From: Gammaproteobacteria bacterium
GTDB lineage: Bacteria; Pseudomonadota; Gammaproteobacteria; Steroidobacterales; Steroidobacteraceae
Direction of reading: 5' to 3'
NCBI GenBank assembly: GCA_020029535.1
Contig: JAIBJM010000016.1
Coordinates: forward strand, 1 to 39,979
Length of the DNA stretch: 39,979 nucleotides
The position numbers were made by a program, and so were the translations under genes. The notes beneath the pieces are model-generated. The model was given only the letters and a program-made list of their open reading frames with translations, was not told where the DNA came from and searched no databases. How positions within the stretch are numbered: position 1 is the first letter of the stretch; the number at the start of each line of letters is the position of its first letter. Positions 26,457 to 34,640 of this stretch are shown piece by piece.

Positions 26457-27640
26457 TCGCCGAGAATGCGCAGCAGATTGCCGCTCCACACCGCGGCAAT
26501 GTCGCGATCGGAAAGTCCGGCCTGACGCAGCGTCGCAGTGATGCGCGGATAGGCCGTAGCGTCTTCGAATCCGGTCACGCCGCCGCCATCGAAATCAATG
26601 CCGATGCCAGTGTGCTGCACACCCGCTACCTGGATCACATGCAGCAGATGGGCGACGAAGTGTTCGTAGGTGGGCTGCGGCACCGGCCAGCGGCGATCCA
26701 CTTCGGCCAATGCGCGTGTCAGCTCACGGCGCCCTGCCAGCGTGCGCGGCATACCGAACTGTTGCCGTAGCCGCGCAATCTCGGCGTTGCGCTCCGGACT
26801 GGCCGGCCGCTCGAGCAGATAGTCCGGATAGGCCGGCACCTGGATCACGCCGCCGTGCGCGGCAATAAGCCGCAGGCGCTCGTCGTCCACATTGCGCGGA
26901 TGATCGAACACAGCCCTGGCGCCCGAGTGCGACAGCACGATGGGACGCGACGACAGTTCGAGCAGCTCATCGAGCACTGCGTCCGAGGCATGTGAGGCAT
27001 CGATCAGGATGCCGAGCCGGTTCGCTTCACGCACCCAAGCTCGACCGGCGGCAGTCAGCCCCGGCTCCTCTGGTCGCAGCGCATCGGTACTGGAAGTGCC
27101 CAGATCGTTATTGCGGAAGTGCACCGGACCGGCCATGCGTACGCCGCGCGCATGAAACTCGCTCAGCAGTTCCGGCCGGTTGCCCACCGGATAGCCGTTT
27201 TCCATGCTCAGGAAGACCACGCGCTTGCCGGCAGCGGCAATGCGCCGTGCATCCGCAGCGGTCAAAGCAATCTCCGCCAGGTCGCGGTGCCGCGCGACCA
27301 TGGCATGGATTTCATCGAGCCGCGCATGCGCCGCGGCACGGGCTGCGGCACGACCCTCATCGGTGAGCGGACCTTGTGGAATGAAGGTGGCGAAGAAGCC
27401 GCCATCGAGACCACCTTCGATCATGCGCGGAATGTCGACCTGGGAACCGTCGTCCTCCCGACGATGCCGCTCGGCGAAGTCCCAGCCATCCACGCCGAAG
27501 TACATCGGCGTATCCAGATGGGAGTCCAGCGTCAGCAGCCGCCGGTGCAGTACGCCCGTAGTGCTGCAGGCACTCGCTGCCAGCGACAGCGCCAACAGCA
27601 GCATTGCGCGATGCGGCCAAGTGATGGCTGTGCGAGTCAT
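26453..27640 (-). CDS. Membrane dipeptidase (M19 family), predicted lipoprotein
   Basis: 395 residues from ATG 27640; an alternative ATG at 27604 also leaves a leader. The N-terminus has a hydrophobic stretch ending in ASAC with Cys25, a plausible lipobox, so the protein is probably membrane-anchored in the periplasm. Renal-dipeptidase motifs are present: DSHLDTP (H41, D43), SMENG (E147), ILIDASHAS and VLSHSGARAV, giving the binuclear zinc site. It hydrolyses dipeptides, including D-amino-acid-containing ones in some members. Its stop overlaps the convergent HtrA-like gene by 4 nt. It flanks the left side of the accessory island. Confidence 0.92.
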   Translation of the reverse strand: MTRTAITWPHRAMLLLALSLAASACSTTGVLHRRLLTLDSHLDTPMYFGVDGWDFAERHRREDDGSQVDIPRMIEGGLDGGFFATFIPQGPLTDEGRAAARAAAHARLDEIHAMVARHRDLAEIALTAADARRIAAAGKRVVFLSMENGYPVGNRPELLSEFHARGVRMAGPVHFRNNDLGTSSTDALRPEEPGLTAAGRAWVREANRLGILIDASHASDAVLDELLELSSRPIVLSHSGARAVFDHPRNVDDERLRLIAAHGGVIQVPAYPDYLLERPASPERNAEIARLRQQFGMPRTLAGRRELTRALAEVDRRWPVPQPTYEHFVAHLLHVIQVAGVQHTGIGIDFDGGGVTGFEDATAYPRITATLRQAGLSDRDIAAVWSGNLLRILGD

Positions 27641-28035
27641 GACGGTCGATGATGAAGGTGGCCGAAGGCATTGTCACCCGCTGCTGACCGCATCGTTATT
27701 GCCGTGTGCCTGGCGCATAATCGCTGCGGTGAAACCAATGTCTGGGAATAGCTGATTTGAGTCCGGGAACTGGCGGGGCGGAACATACTCCCGTTGTGTA
27801 GCTAGAGATATGCGTCAATTAGGTGAAATGCACGTTTTTCCCTTGTTTTATAGTGGTTTCGCGCATCTACGCCACTCCACGCTGGAGCGCGTTTTGGGCG
27901 TGGATTGGCATGGCTTGGCGATGAAATTGTCCCAAATTTGTCCCAAGAAATCGGCTGGAAAACTGGAGCACATCCCGGCGTGTGTTGACGTACTTTGCTG
28001 ACGTTCGTTGACGCCATCGGCAGCTCGCTCCAGCA
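27641..28035. other. Non-coding left junction of the accessory island
   Basis: This 395-bp gap contains no credible gene. It holds the upstream region of the dipeptidase, the left copy of the 18-bp island-flanking repeat (27928-27945) and three TTGACG/CTGACG hexamers at 27985, 27998 and 28008. It is visibly richer in A/T than the backbone genes (judged by eye). Confidence 0.6.
27927..27946. repeat. Left copy of island-flanking repeat (candidate attachment site)
   Basis: The sequence TTGTCCCAAATTTGTCCCAA contains TTGTCCCAA twice, 11 bp apart. Its core TGTCCCAAATTTGTCCCA (27928-27945) recurs at 31947-31964 with one mismatch. The two copies bracket the abiE operon. No integrase is present in the window. 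Confidence 0.5.
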
Positions 28036-28928
28036 TCACAGAATGGCTGGAAAACATAACGGACGGGATCGTTTCGCAAGCATCCGCCGAAGACTGTCTT
28101 CCATTTCTCTCCGCCGTTTCTGCACGTCACTTTCGCGGAGTCGAAGATTCTCCGTTGCCGCGCGAAGTTGTCGAGGGCTTCCGGATCCGCGCCATTGCTC
28201 TGTGCCGCCATGCACCGCACCCCAAGACATGACGAAATGACCGGCTGGCGAGTCAGGCGGTAACCGTGCCTCAAGTGCGCCGCGCATGTTGTCGATTGCA
28301 CTCGCTGCGACCGCAGCCGCGTTAAGCCACGCCGCGCCGTCTTCCCCTGCCGCGGGAGGATTGACGATGTAGTCGAGCAACGCGACTCGATTGAAGGGCA
28401 CCATCTCGAACAACTCATTGAGCTGCAGCCGCAGCTCTCGCATCTTCGATGGCGATGACTTCGTTGACATCACACGAGCCTGGTCAGCACTAGAGTACGC
28501 ACACTTCGCCTCAAGCGCGACGAGATAGTCCATCGGCGGAGGCCACTGGAGTCCGCCTGTCGCGGCGAGTTCACGCAACGCGAAGTAGATGTGTTGGCCT
28601 TCGGGTAGCTCAGGCGCATCGGACTGATACTTAATTCTCAGTGGTTCCAGCGCCTTCAGATCCTCGAACACCAAGCGGCCGGCGACAAGATCCACGTCTC
28701 CTTCACGGCCCGCAACGAGCTCTCCATGAGGGACTCCAAGCGTGGCCCAGTACAGACCAGACGGCAGTCCAAGCTGCGCCAGCAGCTCGTCTAGCATGAA
28801 CGGCGTGTCGCAGAAGCGCCTCAGCACTTCGTTCTCGCGCCACTGGCCATCAACATCGATCAGGTACTCGTCTGCCACTTCTAGTGCACACCGTTGCGGT
28901 TCGGCCCAGCCGATTTTCCAGGGGTCAT
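28036..28928 (-). CDS. Unrecognised island protein with PD-(D/E)XK-like pattern; frameshifted start
   Basis: The open frame ends at 28036 and can be read back to ATG 29025, deep inside the previous gene. An ATG at 28928 overlaps the upstream stop as ATGA, the classic coupled start, but its frame stops after 15 codons. One extra C in the CCCC run (28924-28921) would give MTPWKIGWAEPQRC and join the long frame, about 297 residues. So there is either a one-base deletion, a sequence error, or initiation at GTG 28878. The protein contains GDVDLVAGRLVFE and, about 60 residues later, MDYLVALEAKCAY: Asp (28692-28690) and Glu-x-Lys (28512-28504). This resembles the D...ExK metal site of PD-(D/E)XK nucleases, with a long insert. 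No family recognised. Last gene of the abiE operon. Confidence 0.6.
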
Positions 28929-29602
28929 GCCTCGCAATACTTCCAGATAAACTCTCCGGAAAAATCCACGAACCACAAGAAAATCTCGTGGCATCGGTCC
29001 GCTCTCTTGTTGGCCTCCGCCTCAATGTCGCCCTGCTTCGGGATACCCCAAATCTGATGACAGACCACGTTGTTCACGACGCTGTCGGCAACCTTGAAAT
29101 ACCATATGTGGGCCGTGCTGCCACGGGTGATGGGAGATGTGTGATCCTTGGTACGGGCAGCCAAGTCTGACAGCGCCCTATCTATTAGCTTTCCACTCTC
29201 GTCATAGTGAAACGTCAAGTTGTGGCGAATCTGGCCAACCAGCTCCTCAAACTCTCGATGACGTGCCCCACCCTTCAGGAAGTCTTCGAGCTTTCGGAAG
29301 GATGACTGTGTTTGTGGATCTGATTGATGCACGAGATTCATAAGCAAGGGATCGTCCCGGATTGCTTGTATGACTTTCAAACCCTCGTTGAGATGCGCGA
29401 GCTGTGCACGGACGAAATACATGCCGGCGCCGGTCTGACGCGACTTCTTGTTCGGCGGTTGCTCCTTCTTCCACTCAGTCAGCGCTTGATTGGCGAGAGA
29501 AAGATCGTTGCACGCCATCATGAGCTTGATCACGGTCGCTGCGCTCTTGCCATGGGCACGTAGCATCCGAAAGTCTATGTACCTTGTTGTGCTGCGAGAC
29601 AT
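28925..29602 (-). CDS. Unrecognised island protein with HEPN-like R-x5-H motif
   Basis: 225 residues from ATG 29602 (MSRSTTRYIDFRML); the frame extends upstream but the first part overlaps the preceding gene. It starts 8 nt after that gene's stop and ends overlapping the next gene's ATG as ATGA. The sequence appears largely helical. It contains QIRHNLTFHYDE: R126 followed by the polar H127, then H132. That is the R-(polar)-x4-H arrangement of HEPN ribonucleases (R-x4-6-H), and the surrounding RHNLTFHYD style is common in HEPN proteins of toxin and defence loci. No other domain is recognised. The RNase role is an inference from one motif plus context. Confidence 0.62.
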   Translation of the reverse strand: MSRSTTRYIDFRMLRAHGKSAATVIKLMMACNDLSLANQALTEWKKEQPPNKKSRQTGAGMYFVRAQLAHLNEGLKVIQAIRDDPLLMNLVHQSDPQTQSSFRKLEDFLKGGARHREFEELVGQIRHNLTFHYDESGKLIDRALSDLAARTKDHTSPITRGSTAHIWYFKVADSVVNNVVCHQIWGIPKQGDIEAEANKRADRCHEIFLWFVDFSGEFIWKYCEA

Positions 29603-29609
29603 GAGTAGG

Positions 29610-30251
29610 TCAGGCGCGATCGAGCAGTGATGAGAGAAATGAAAACTCAAGGCAACACACTGCATCAATCTGTCGCCGGACGTGATCGTGGGTACTGGGT
29701 TCGTGAGTCGCTAAGCAAAGGTAGTAGTTCCTACCCTCATGCTGAGCGAACACGATCCATTCGCCGGTTAGCGCCTTCGCAGTCGCAAGACGTTCGAGGT
29801 TGCCGCCGATCACGTCGTTGACTAGCGCAGGGATATCCTCCGCAGTCAGGTATCGTGTTTCGCCGGCCGCTTCAGTTTCCCGAATTCTTTGCTCGAATAG
29901 CGGCATGCCGTGTCGATTGAGTCCCTTCTGTACGTTCATCGCAGTGGCGCGTAATCCGTCTTCCAAGTAGTGCTTGTGCCACAGGCCCTTCAGTGGCTGA
30001 TGCTTGTTCTGTCTTGGCGGCTTAAGCTGGCTAGGCGGCCCTATTCCCTCCAACGCTCGTATTTCATGCACGACCTTGGCCGGGTTTAGCACGCCCGCCT
30101 TGACGCTGCCGAACAGACCAAGGACCAGCAACAAGCTGTAGCGACCTGGCGCCGCTTGTTCCAGCCCGATCTGGTTGGCGAATTCTTGTAGTTCGGCGGT
30201 GATGTCCTTGCCATCCTCTGTTCTCGCGCTAAATTTCTGAACCATAGGCAT
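29610..30251 (-). CDS. Unrecognised island protein coupled to abiEii
   Basis: 213 residues from ATG 30251, which shares its A with the abiEii stop (TGATG); ATG 30245 (MVQKFSARTEDG) is an alternative. A longer frame to 30416 is a shadow of abiEii. Visible features are a small hydrophobic helix (YSLLLVLGLFGSV), a basic proline/lysine segment (QLKPPRQNKHQPLKGLWHKH), and a C-terminal part with GEWIVFAQHEGRNYYLCLAT followed by a Cys pair (AVCCLEF). The GEWIVFA...NYYLCLATHE part looks like a compact beta domain of a conserved family. No catalytic motif identified. Its position suggests a partner of the toxin or of the HEPN-like protein that follows. Confidence 0.65.
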   Translation of the reverse strand: MPMVQKFSARTEDGKDITAELQEFANQIGLEQAAPGRYSLLLVLGLFGSVKAGVLNPAKVVHEIRALEGIGPPSQLKPPRQNKHQPLKGLWHKHYLEDGLRATAMNVQKGLNRHGMPLFEQRIRETEAAGETRYLTAEDIPALVNDVIGGNLERLATAKALTGEWIVFAQHEGRNYYLCLATHEPSTHDHVRRQIDAVCCLEFSFLSSLLDRA

Positions 30252-31156
30252 CAGATGCGCGTCCATCCCGCGCGTGGCTTCCAGCGCCAATCCCCTTCCG
30301 CCTCCTCGATCAGCGGCAGCAGAAATCGCTCCAGATCGGCGACCACTGTCGCCAGTTGCTCTGGCGCTGCCGCCATCCGCTCGCGGGTCAGGAAGGTCCG
30401 CCACTGGCCGCCCCAAGTTTCGATATATGCCTCACTCAATCCGGTCGGCTTCTCCTGCGGTAGCTCCGTCTCGCGCCGCGCAAAGGTCTGATGGACGGCC
30501 TCGGCCAGGGGTGTCCTCTCCAGCTCGAACGTCTCGGCGATCAACCACAGGTCGTAATAGTCCTTCAACCGGCTGTTGGTGATGCCGCGGACAGCAAGAG
30601 CATGGAACTTCTCGGCGACCACCGTCTCGATCGGATAAGCCCGCACGCGCGGTGCCGGCGCGTCGAGCAGCGCCGGATAGTCGATCTCGATGGGACCAGG
30701 GGTAATCGCATCGCCAAAGCCCACATCGATCTGGATCGGGATGCGGGCGCCGGCGATCGTGGCTTGGGTGCGTACTCGCACACCGCCATACTCAAGGTCC
30801 TCGCGGATCGGCGCGACTTCGAGTCCATCGACATCGAAGGCCACGCCATCGTCGTCGACGGGCTGGGTCAGGATCGCGCGAAAGGTATCGCCAATCGCCT
30901 CGGGAGTGTTATCGCCATAGCTGAGCAGGTCCAGGTCGCGCGTCGGCCGAAACGGCGCTTCAACCCACGTCACGAACAGCATCGCGCCCTTGAGGATAAA
31001 TCGGTTGCAATGCTCCGAGCGGCTCAACCGATACAACAGTCTTTCCAGCGCATAGCGCGTCAGCAGGATCTGGAAATCGGTGCGCTCGTCGCGCGATCGC
31101 TGCAGCAACCGGGCACGCACCGAGGCACCGACGTTCTTCAGGGGTTCACGCGCCAT
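30251..31156 (-). CDS. abiEii: AbiEii-family nucleotidyltransferase toxin
   Basis: 301 residues. It carries the four conserved motifs of the AbiEii/AbiGii family (PF08843): KGAMLFVTW...TRDLD74LD76, D144 in IQIDVGFGD, K183 in AEKFHALAVR, and K198-D199...D202 in RLKDYYDLW. Family members are nucleotidyltransferases that stop growth when unopposed, by modifying tRNA in characterised relatives, and form the toxin of type IV-type AbiE abortive-infection systems. ATG 31156 overlaps the antitoxin gene by 11 nt. All motif residues are intact, so the toxin is expected to be active. It is followed by an unusual three-gene extension of the operon. Confidence 0.92.
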   Translation of the reverse strand: MAREPLKNVGASVRARLLQRSRDERTDFQILLTRYALERLLYRLSRSEHCNRFILKGAMLFVTWVEAPFRPTRDLDLLSYGDNTPEAIGDTFRAILTQPVDDDGVAFDVDGLEVAPIREDLEYGGVRVRTQATIAGARIPIQIDVGFGDAITPGPIEIDYPALLDAPAPRVRAYPIETVVAEKFHALAVRGITNSRLKDYYDLWLIAETFELERTPLAEAVHQTFARRETELPQEKPTGLSEAYIETWGGQWRTFLTRERMAAAPEQLATVVADLERFLLPLIEEAEGDWRWKPRAGWTRI

Positions 31157-31766
31157 CAGCCGCTATCGCTTCGACATAGGGTTTCATGGTTGACCAGACG
31201 CGGGCTTTCATGGCGTATCGCCACAGTTGGTCGCTCGTTGCCTTGCGCTGGCGCAGGCCCTCGCGCAGTCCTTCCATCGCCACGTCGATACCGACCTTGG
31301 CGCGATACCGGAAGCAATCGACGATGGTCCGTGCTGGATCGGTGATCGCCACCTCAATACCCTCGATGCGGTGGCGTTGGACACCTACGGTTAGAGCCGA
31401 TCCCGCGAAGCGCACAAACCGGATCGGCGGATAGTCGATCCGCGGGCGCCAGGCGGTGCGCTCGATCGCCATCCACACGCTCGACGGCATCTGCAGGGTC
31501 AGCCCGTGGAACTGCAGCGCCGAGACCAGGCAGATGACGCCCTTGGGTACGAGGGCCGCCGCTTCGGCCAGCGCGCGGCGGGCATCGGCTGACCCCTCGG
31601 CGAGCTGGTACAGCCCCCGTGCCGGACGCACGACGATCCCCTCTCGGACCAGGCGCGCGAGCGTTTCCGGGCCGACGCCGTGGGCCGCGAAGTCCTTCAG
31701 CCGCATCATGGAACGGGCGCCCAGCAGTTCGAGGGCTTGGGCGCGTTGGGTACTGGTTGTGGCCAA
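31146..31766 (-). CDS. abiEi: AbiEi-family antitoxin/repressor
   Basis: 206 residues from a TTG at 31766, with AGAGGA about 9 nt upstream; a second TTG at 31793 would place the start inside the operator-like repeat and is less likely. The N-terminal winged-helix domain (QRAQALELLGARSMMRLKDF, LVREGIVVRPARGLYQLAE) is followed by the AbiEi C-terminal domain (LVPKGVICLVSALQFHGL, ITDPARTIVDCFRYRAKVG, MEGLREGL). It neutralises AbiEii, and in studied AbiE systems it represses its own promoter through inverted repeats. Such a repeat lies immediately upstream here. Confidence 0.88.
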   Translation of the reverse strand: MATTSTQRAQALELLGARSMMRLKDFAAHGVGPETLARLVREGIVVRPARGLYQLAEGSADARRALAEAAALVPKGVICLVSALQFHGLTLQMPSSVWMAIERTAWRPRIDYPPIRFVRFAGSALTVGVQRHRIEGIEVAITDPARTIVDCFRYRAKVGIDVAMEGLREGLRQRKATSDQLWRYAMKARVWSTMKPYVEAIAADGA

Positions 31767-31814
31767 TGTGAGGTTTCCTCTGCTAGGTGACAATATAGCA
31801 GGGGTTTCCTCACA
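31767..31814. promoter_or_regulatory. Inverted-repeat operator/promoter of the abiE operon
   Basis: Two 19-bp arms, TGTGAGGTTTCCTCTGCTA (31767-31785) and its imperfect complement (31796-31814, 15 of 19 matching), surround a 10-bp spacer. On the minus strand the spacer side carries a TATATT -10-like box (31792-31797). Each arm contains GAGGAAACC in the same orientation, so the site is both inverted and tandem. It ends right at the TTG start of abiEi. AbiEi autorepression through paired inverted repeats is known for the family; assignment of this site is inference. Confidence 0.6.
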
Positions 31815-31946
31815 TACGACAGGACCTCGAGATCACTCCAACCGGGCAGCGTGCGACACGGCCCCGCTGCCAGTTGCGACTCCCATAAGTGCGGTCTGCC
31901 ATCGGCGAAGGCTATCTGATCCACGCAAGCATAAACCTTGGCAAAC

Positions 31947-31964
31947 TGTCCCAAATTTGCCCCA
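31947..31964. repeat. Right copy of island-flanking repeat
   Basis: TGTCCCAAATTTGCCCCA matches the left copy (27928-27945) at 17 of 18 bases, same orientation, about 4.0 kb apart. It ends 38 bp before the mutS start codon. Candidate attachment or target-site repeat of the island. Confidence 0.5.
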
Positions 31965-32002
31965 TCGTCGAATTAGTAAATTTACAGGTTATTGTTTTTT
32001 AA

Positions 32003-34624
32003 ATGGAAAATACCAATACAAGCACACACACCGCCCACACCCCGGTGATGCAGCAATACCTGCGCATCAAGGCGCAGCATCGCGATGCCCTGCTGTTCTA
32101 TCGCATGGGCGATTTCTACGAGCTGTTCTACGACGATGCGCGCCGCGCCGCGGGCCTGCTCGACATTGCGCTGACGGCGCGCGGCCAGTCGGCCGGCGAG
32201 CCCATTCCGATGGCCGGCGTGCCGGTGCACAGCGTCGACGGGTACCTCGCCAAGCTGGTAAGGCGGGGCGAGTCGGTGGCCATCTGCGAACAGATCGGCG
32301 ATCCGGCCAAGTCCAAGGGACCGGTGGAGCGGCAGGTGGTGCGCGTGGTGACGCCGGGCACGCTGACCGACGAGGCGCTGCTGGAACAGCGTCGCGAAGC
32401 GTTGCTGGTGGCGCTGCTGCGCGATGGCGAGAAATTCGGACTGGCCTGGCTGGAGCTGGCCTCGGGCCGCTTCACGGTGCTGCAGGGCCACGGGCCCGCC
32501 ATGCTGGCCGCGGAACTCGAGCGGCTGCGACCCGCCGAGCTGCTGGCGCCGGAACAGCAGCTGACGCCCGATGGTCGCGCGCTGGCGGGCCTGGCGCTGG
32601 GCACGACGGCCGTGCTGCGTTCGCGGCCGCCCTGGCAGTTCGAGCTGAGTTCCGCCTCGCGGCTGCTGACCGATCAACTGGGCACGCTGGACCTGCGCGG
32701 GTTCGGTGTCGACGAATTGCCGCTGGCCATCGCTGCCGCCGGCGCGTTGCTGCAATATGTGCGCGACACGCAGAAAGCAGCGCTGCCGCATATCCGCGCG
32801 CTCAGCGTCGAAGAACATGGCGAAGCACTGGCGCTGGATGCCGCCACCCGCCGCAACCTCGAACTCGACATCAGCCTGAACGGCAATGAATCCGCCACGC
32901 TGCTGGCGGTGCTGGACACCAGCGTCACCGCCATGGGCTCGCGCGCGCTGCGGCGCTGGCTGAACCGACCGCTGACCAATCGTGCCCTCCTTCGACAACG
33001 TTACCAGGCCATCGGCACGCTGCAGAACAACCGCTCCTTCGAATCACTGCAGCAGGCATTGCGCGGCGTGGGCGATATCGAACGGGTGCTGGCGCGCGTG
33101 GCGCTGCGTTCGGCGCGACCGCGCGATCTGGTGCAGCTGCGCGCGGCGCTGGCCCAGTTGCCGGCGCTGCGCCGTCTGCTTGCCCCGCTCGACGCGCCGC
33201 TGCTGGCCGAACTGCATGCCGACAGCGCCGACCACCAGCAGGAACAGCAGCTGCTGACGCAGGCCATCGCGGTCGAGCCCGGCAATTTCCTGCGCGACGG
33301 CGATGTGATGGCCGCCGGCTACGATGCCGAGCTCGATGAGCTGCGCCTCATCTCTTCCAACACCGACGGCTATCTGCTGCAGCTGGAACAACGCGAGCGC
33401 GAACGCACCGGCATCGCCAACCTGAAACTGGGCTTCAATCGGGTGCAGGGCTTCTTCATCGAAGTGTCGCGCGCGCAGGCCGAGCGCGTGCCGGCCGATT
33501 ACCTGCGCCGACAGACCGTCAAGTCGGCCGAACGCTTCATCACGCCCGAGCTGAAGAGCTTCGAGGACAAGGTGCTGGGCGCGCGCGAAAAGGCGCTGGC
33601 ACGCGAGAAGGAATTGTATGACGCGCTGCTGACGCAGCTGATCGACCGGCTGGGTCCGCTGCAGTCCACCGCCATGTCGCTGGCCACACTGGATGCGCTG
33701 TGCGCGCTGGCCGAGCGCGCACTGACGCTGTCCTGGAGCGAACCGCAGCTGGTGGCCGAACCGCTGCTGCGCATCGAAGGCGGCCGACACCCGGTAGTGG
33801 AGGCGCGCAGCAGCGCGCCCTTCGTGGCCAACGACCTGGCGCTGGATGATAAGCACCGCATGCTGATCATCACCGGTCCCAACATGGGCGGTAAGTCCAC
33901 CTACATGCGGCAGACGGCACTGATTGCGCTGCTGGCGCATGTCGGGAGTTTCGTGCCCGCCACGCGCGCCCTCATCGGCCCGCTGGATCGCATCTTCACG
34001 CGCATCGGCGCCGCCGACGATCTGGCCGGCGGACGCTCGACCTTCATGGTGGAGATGACCGAAACCGCCAACATCCTGCACAACGCTACGGAAAAAAGCC
34101 TGGTGCTGATGGATGAGATCGGCCGCGGCACCAGCACCTTCGATGGGCTGTCGCTGGCCTGGGCGGTGGCGCGCGATCTGGCCACGCGCGTGCGCGCCTT
34201 CACGCTGTTCGCCACGCACTACTTCGAGCTGACCGCGCTGGCGCAGCAGCTGGACAGCTGCGTCAATGTGCATCTCGATGCCACCGAGCACGGCGACTCG
34301 CTGGTGTTCCTGCATGTCGTGCGCGAAGGCCCGGCCAATCGCAGCTATGGACTCACGGTGGCGCAGCTGGCCGGCGTGCCGCGCCCGGTGATCACGCGCG
34401 CCCGCGCCTATCTCGCGGAACTGGAAGCGGCGCGCGATGCCAGCCGACCGCCGGCGCCGCCCTCGCCTTCACCGCAGAATGAACTACCGTTGTTCGCGGC
34501 ACCGGTGACCGCCGCGCCCGAACCCAGCGCCGTCGAAGCGCGGCTGGCGGCCATCAATCCCGACGACCTCTCGCCACGCGAAGCCATCCAGTTGCTGTAC
34601 GAGTTGCGGCGGCTGCTCGATTAA
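32003..34624 (+). CDS. mutS: DNA mismatch repair protein MutS
   Basis: 873 residues. The mismatch-recognition domain has the Phe-x-Glu motif ([11 protein letters not shown]), followed by connector, lever and clamp domains. The ATPase has Walker [10 protein letters not shown] (about residue 626), Walker B ([20 protein letters not shown]) and the C-terminal helix-turn-helix. It recognises base mismatches and, with MutL, starts repair. The N-terminus [20 protein letters not shown] is longer and more Asn/Thr-rich than the usual start, just where the island ends. No strong Shine-Dalgarno is visible, and the promoter must lie at or inside the island junction. Convergent with the MAPEG gene (16-bp gap). 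Confidence 0.98.
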   Translation: MENTNTSTHTAHTPVMQQYLRIKAQHRDALLFYRMGDFYELFYDDARRAAGLLDIALTARGQSAGEPIPMAGVPVHSVDGYLAKLVRRGESVAICEQIGDPAKSKGPVERQVVRVVTPGTLTDEALLEQRREALLVALLRDGEKFGLAWLELASGRFTVLQGHGPAMLAAELERLRPAELLAPEQQLTPDGRALAGLALGTTAVLRSRPPWQFELSSASRLLTDQLGTLDLRGFGVDELPLAIAAAGALLQYVRDTQKAALPHIRALSVEEHGEALALDAATRRNLELDISLNGNESATLLAVLDTSVTAMGSRALRRWLNRPLTNRALLRQRYQAIGTLQNNRSFESLQQALRGVGDIERVLARVALRSARPRDLVQLRAALAQLPALRRLLAPLDAPLLAELHADSADHQQEQQLLTQAIAVEPGNFLRDGDVMAAGYDAELDELRLISSNTDGYLLQLEQRERERTGIANLKLGFNRVQGFFIEVSRAQAERVPADYLRRQTVKSAERFITPELKSFEDKVLGAREKALAREKELYDALLTQLIDRLGPLQSTAMSLATLDALCALAERALTLSWSEPQLVAEPLLRIEGGRHPVVEARSSAPFVANDLALDDKHRMLIITGPNMGGKSTYMRQTALIALLAHVGSFVPATRALIGPLDRIFTRIGAADDLAGGRSTFMVEMTETANILHNATEKSLVLMDEIGRGTSTFDGLSLAWAVARDLATRVRAFTLFATHYFELTALAQQLDSCVNVHLDATEHGDSLVFLHVVREGPANRSYGLTVAQLAGVPRPVITRARAYLAELEAARDASRPPAPPSPSPQNELPLFAAPVTAAPEPSAVEARLAAINPDDLSPREAIQLLYELRRLLD

Positions 34625-34640
34625 CGCCGAAACCAGACCA

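Noticed and set aside
27985-28013. Three TGACG hexamers as a possible iteron or CRISPR-like array
   Set aside because: Spacing is irregular (13 and 10 bp) and the units are too short; no array elsewhere in the window.
27802-28057. Several 60-70 residue frames at the left island junction
   Set aside because: They overlap on both strands, have no ribosome-binding site or motif, and include the repeat; treated as non-coding.
33044-34315. A 423-codon minus-strand open frame inside mutS
   Set aside because: It lies fully within the conserved mutS ATPase region and shows only His/Gln/Arg-rich shadow composition.
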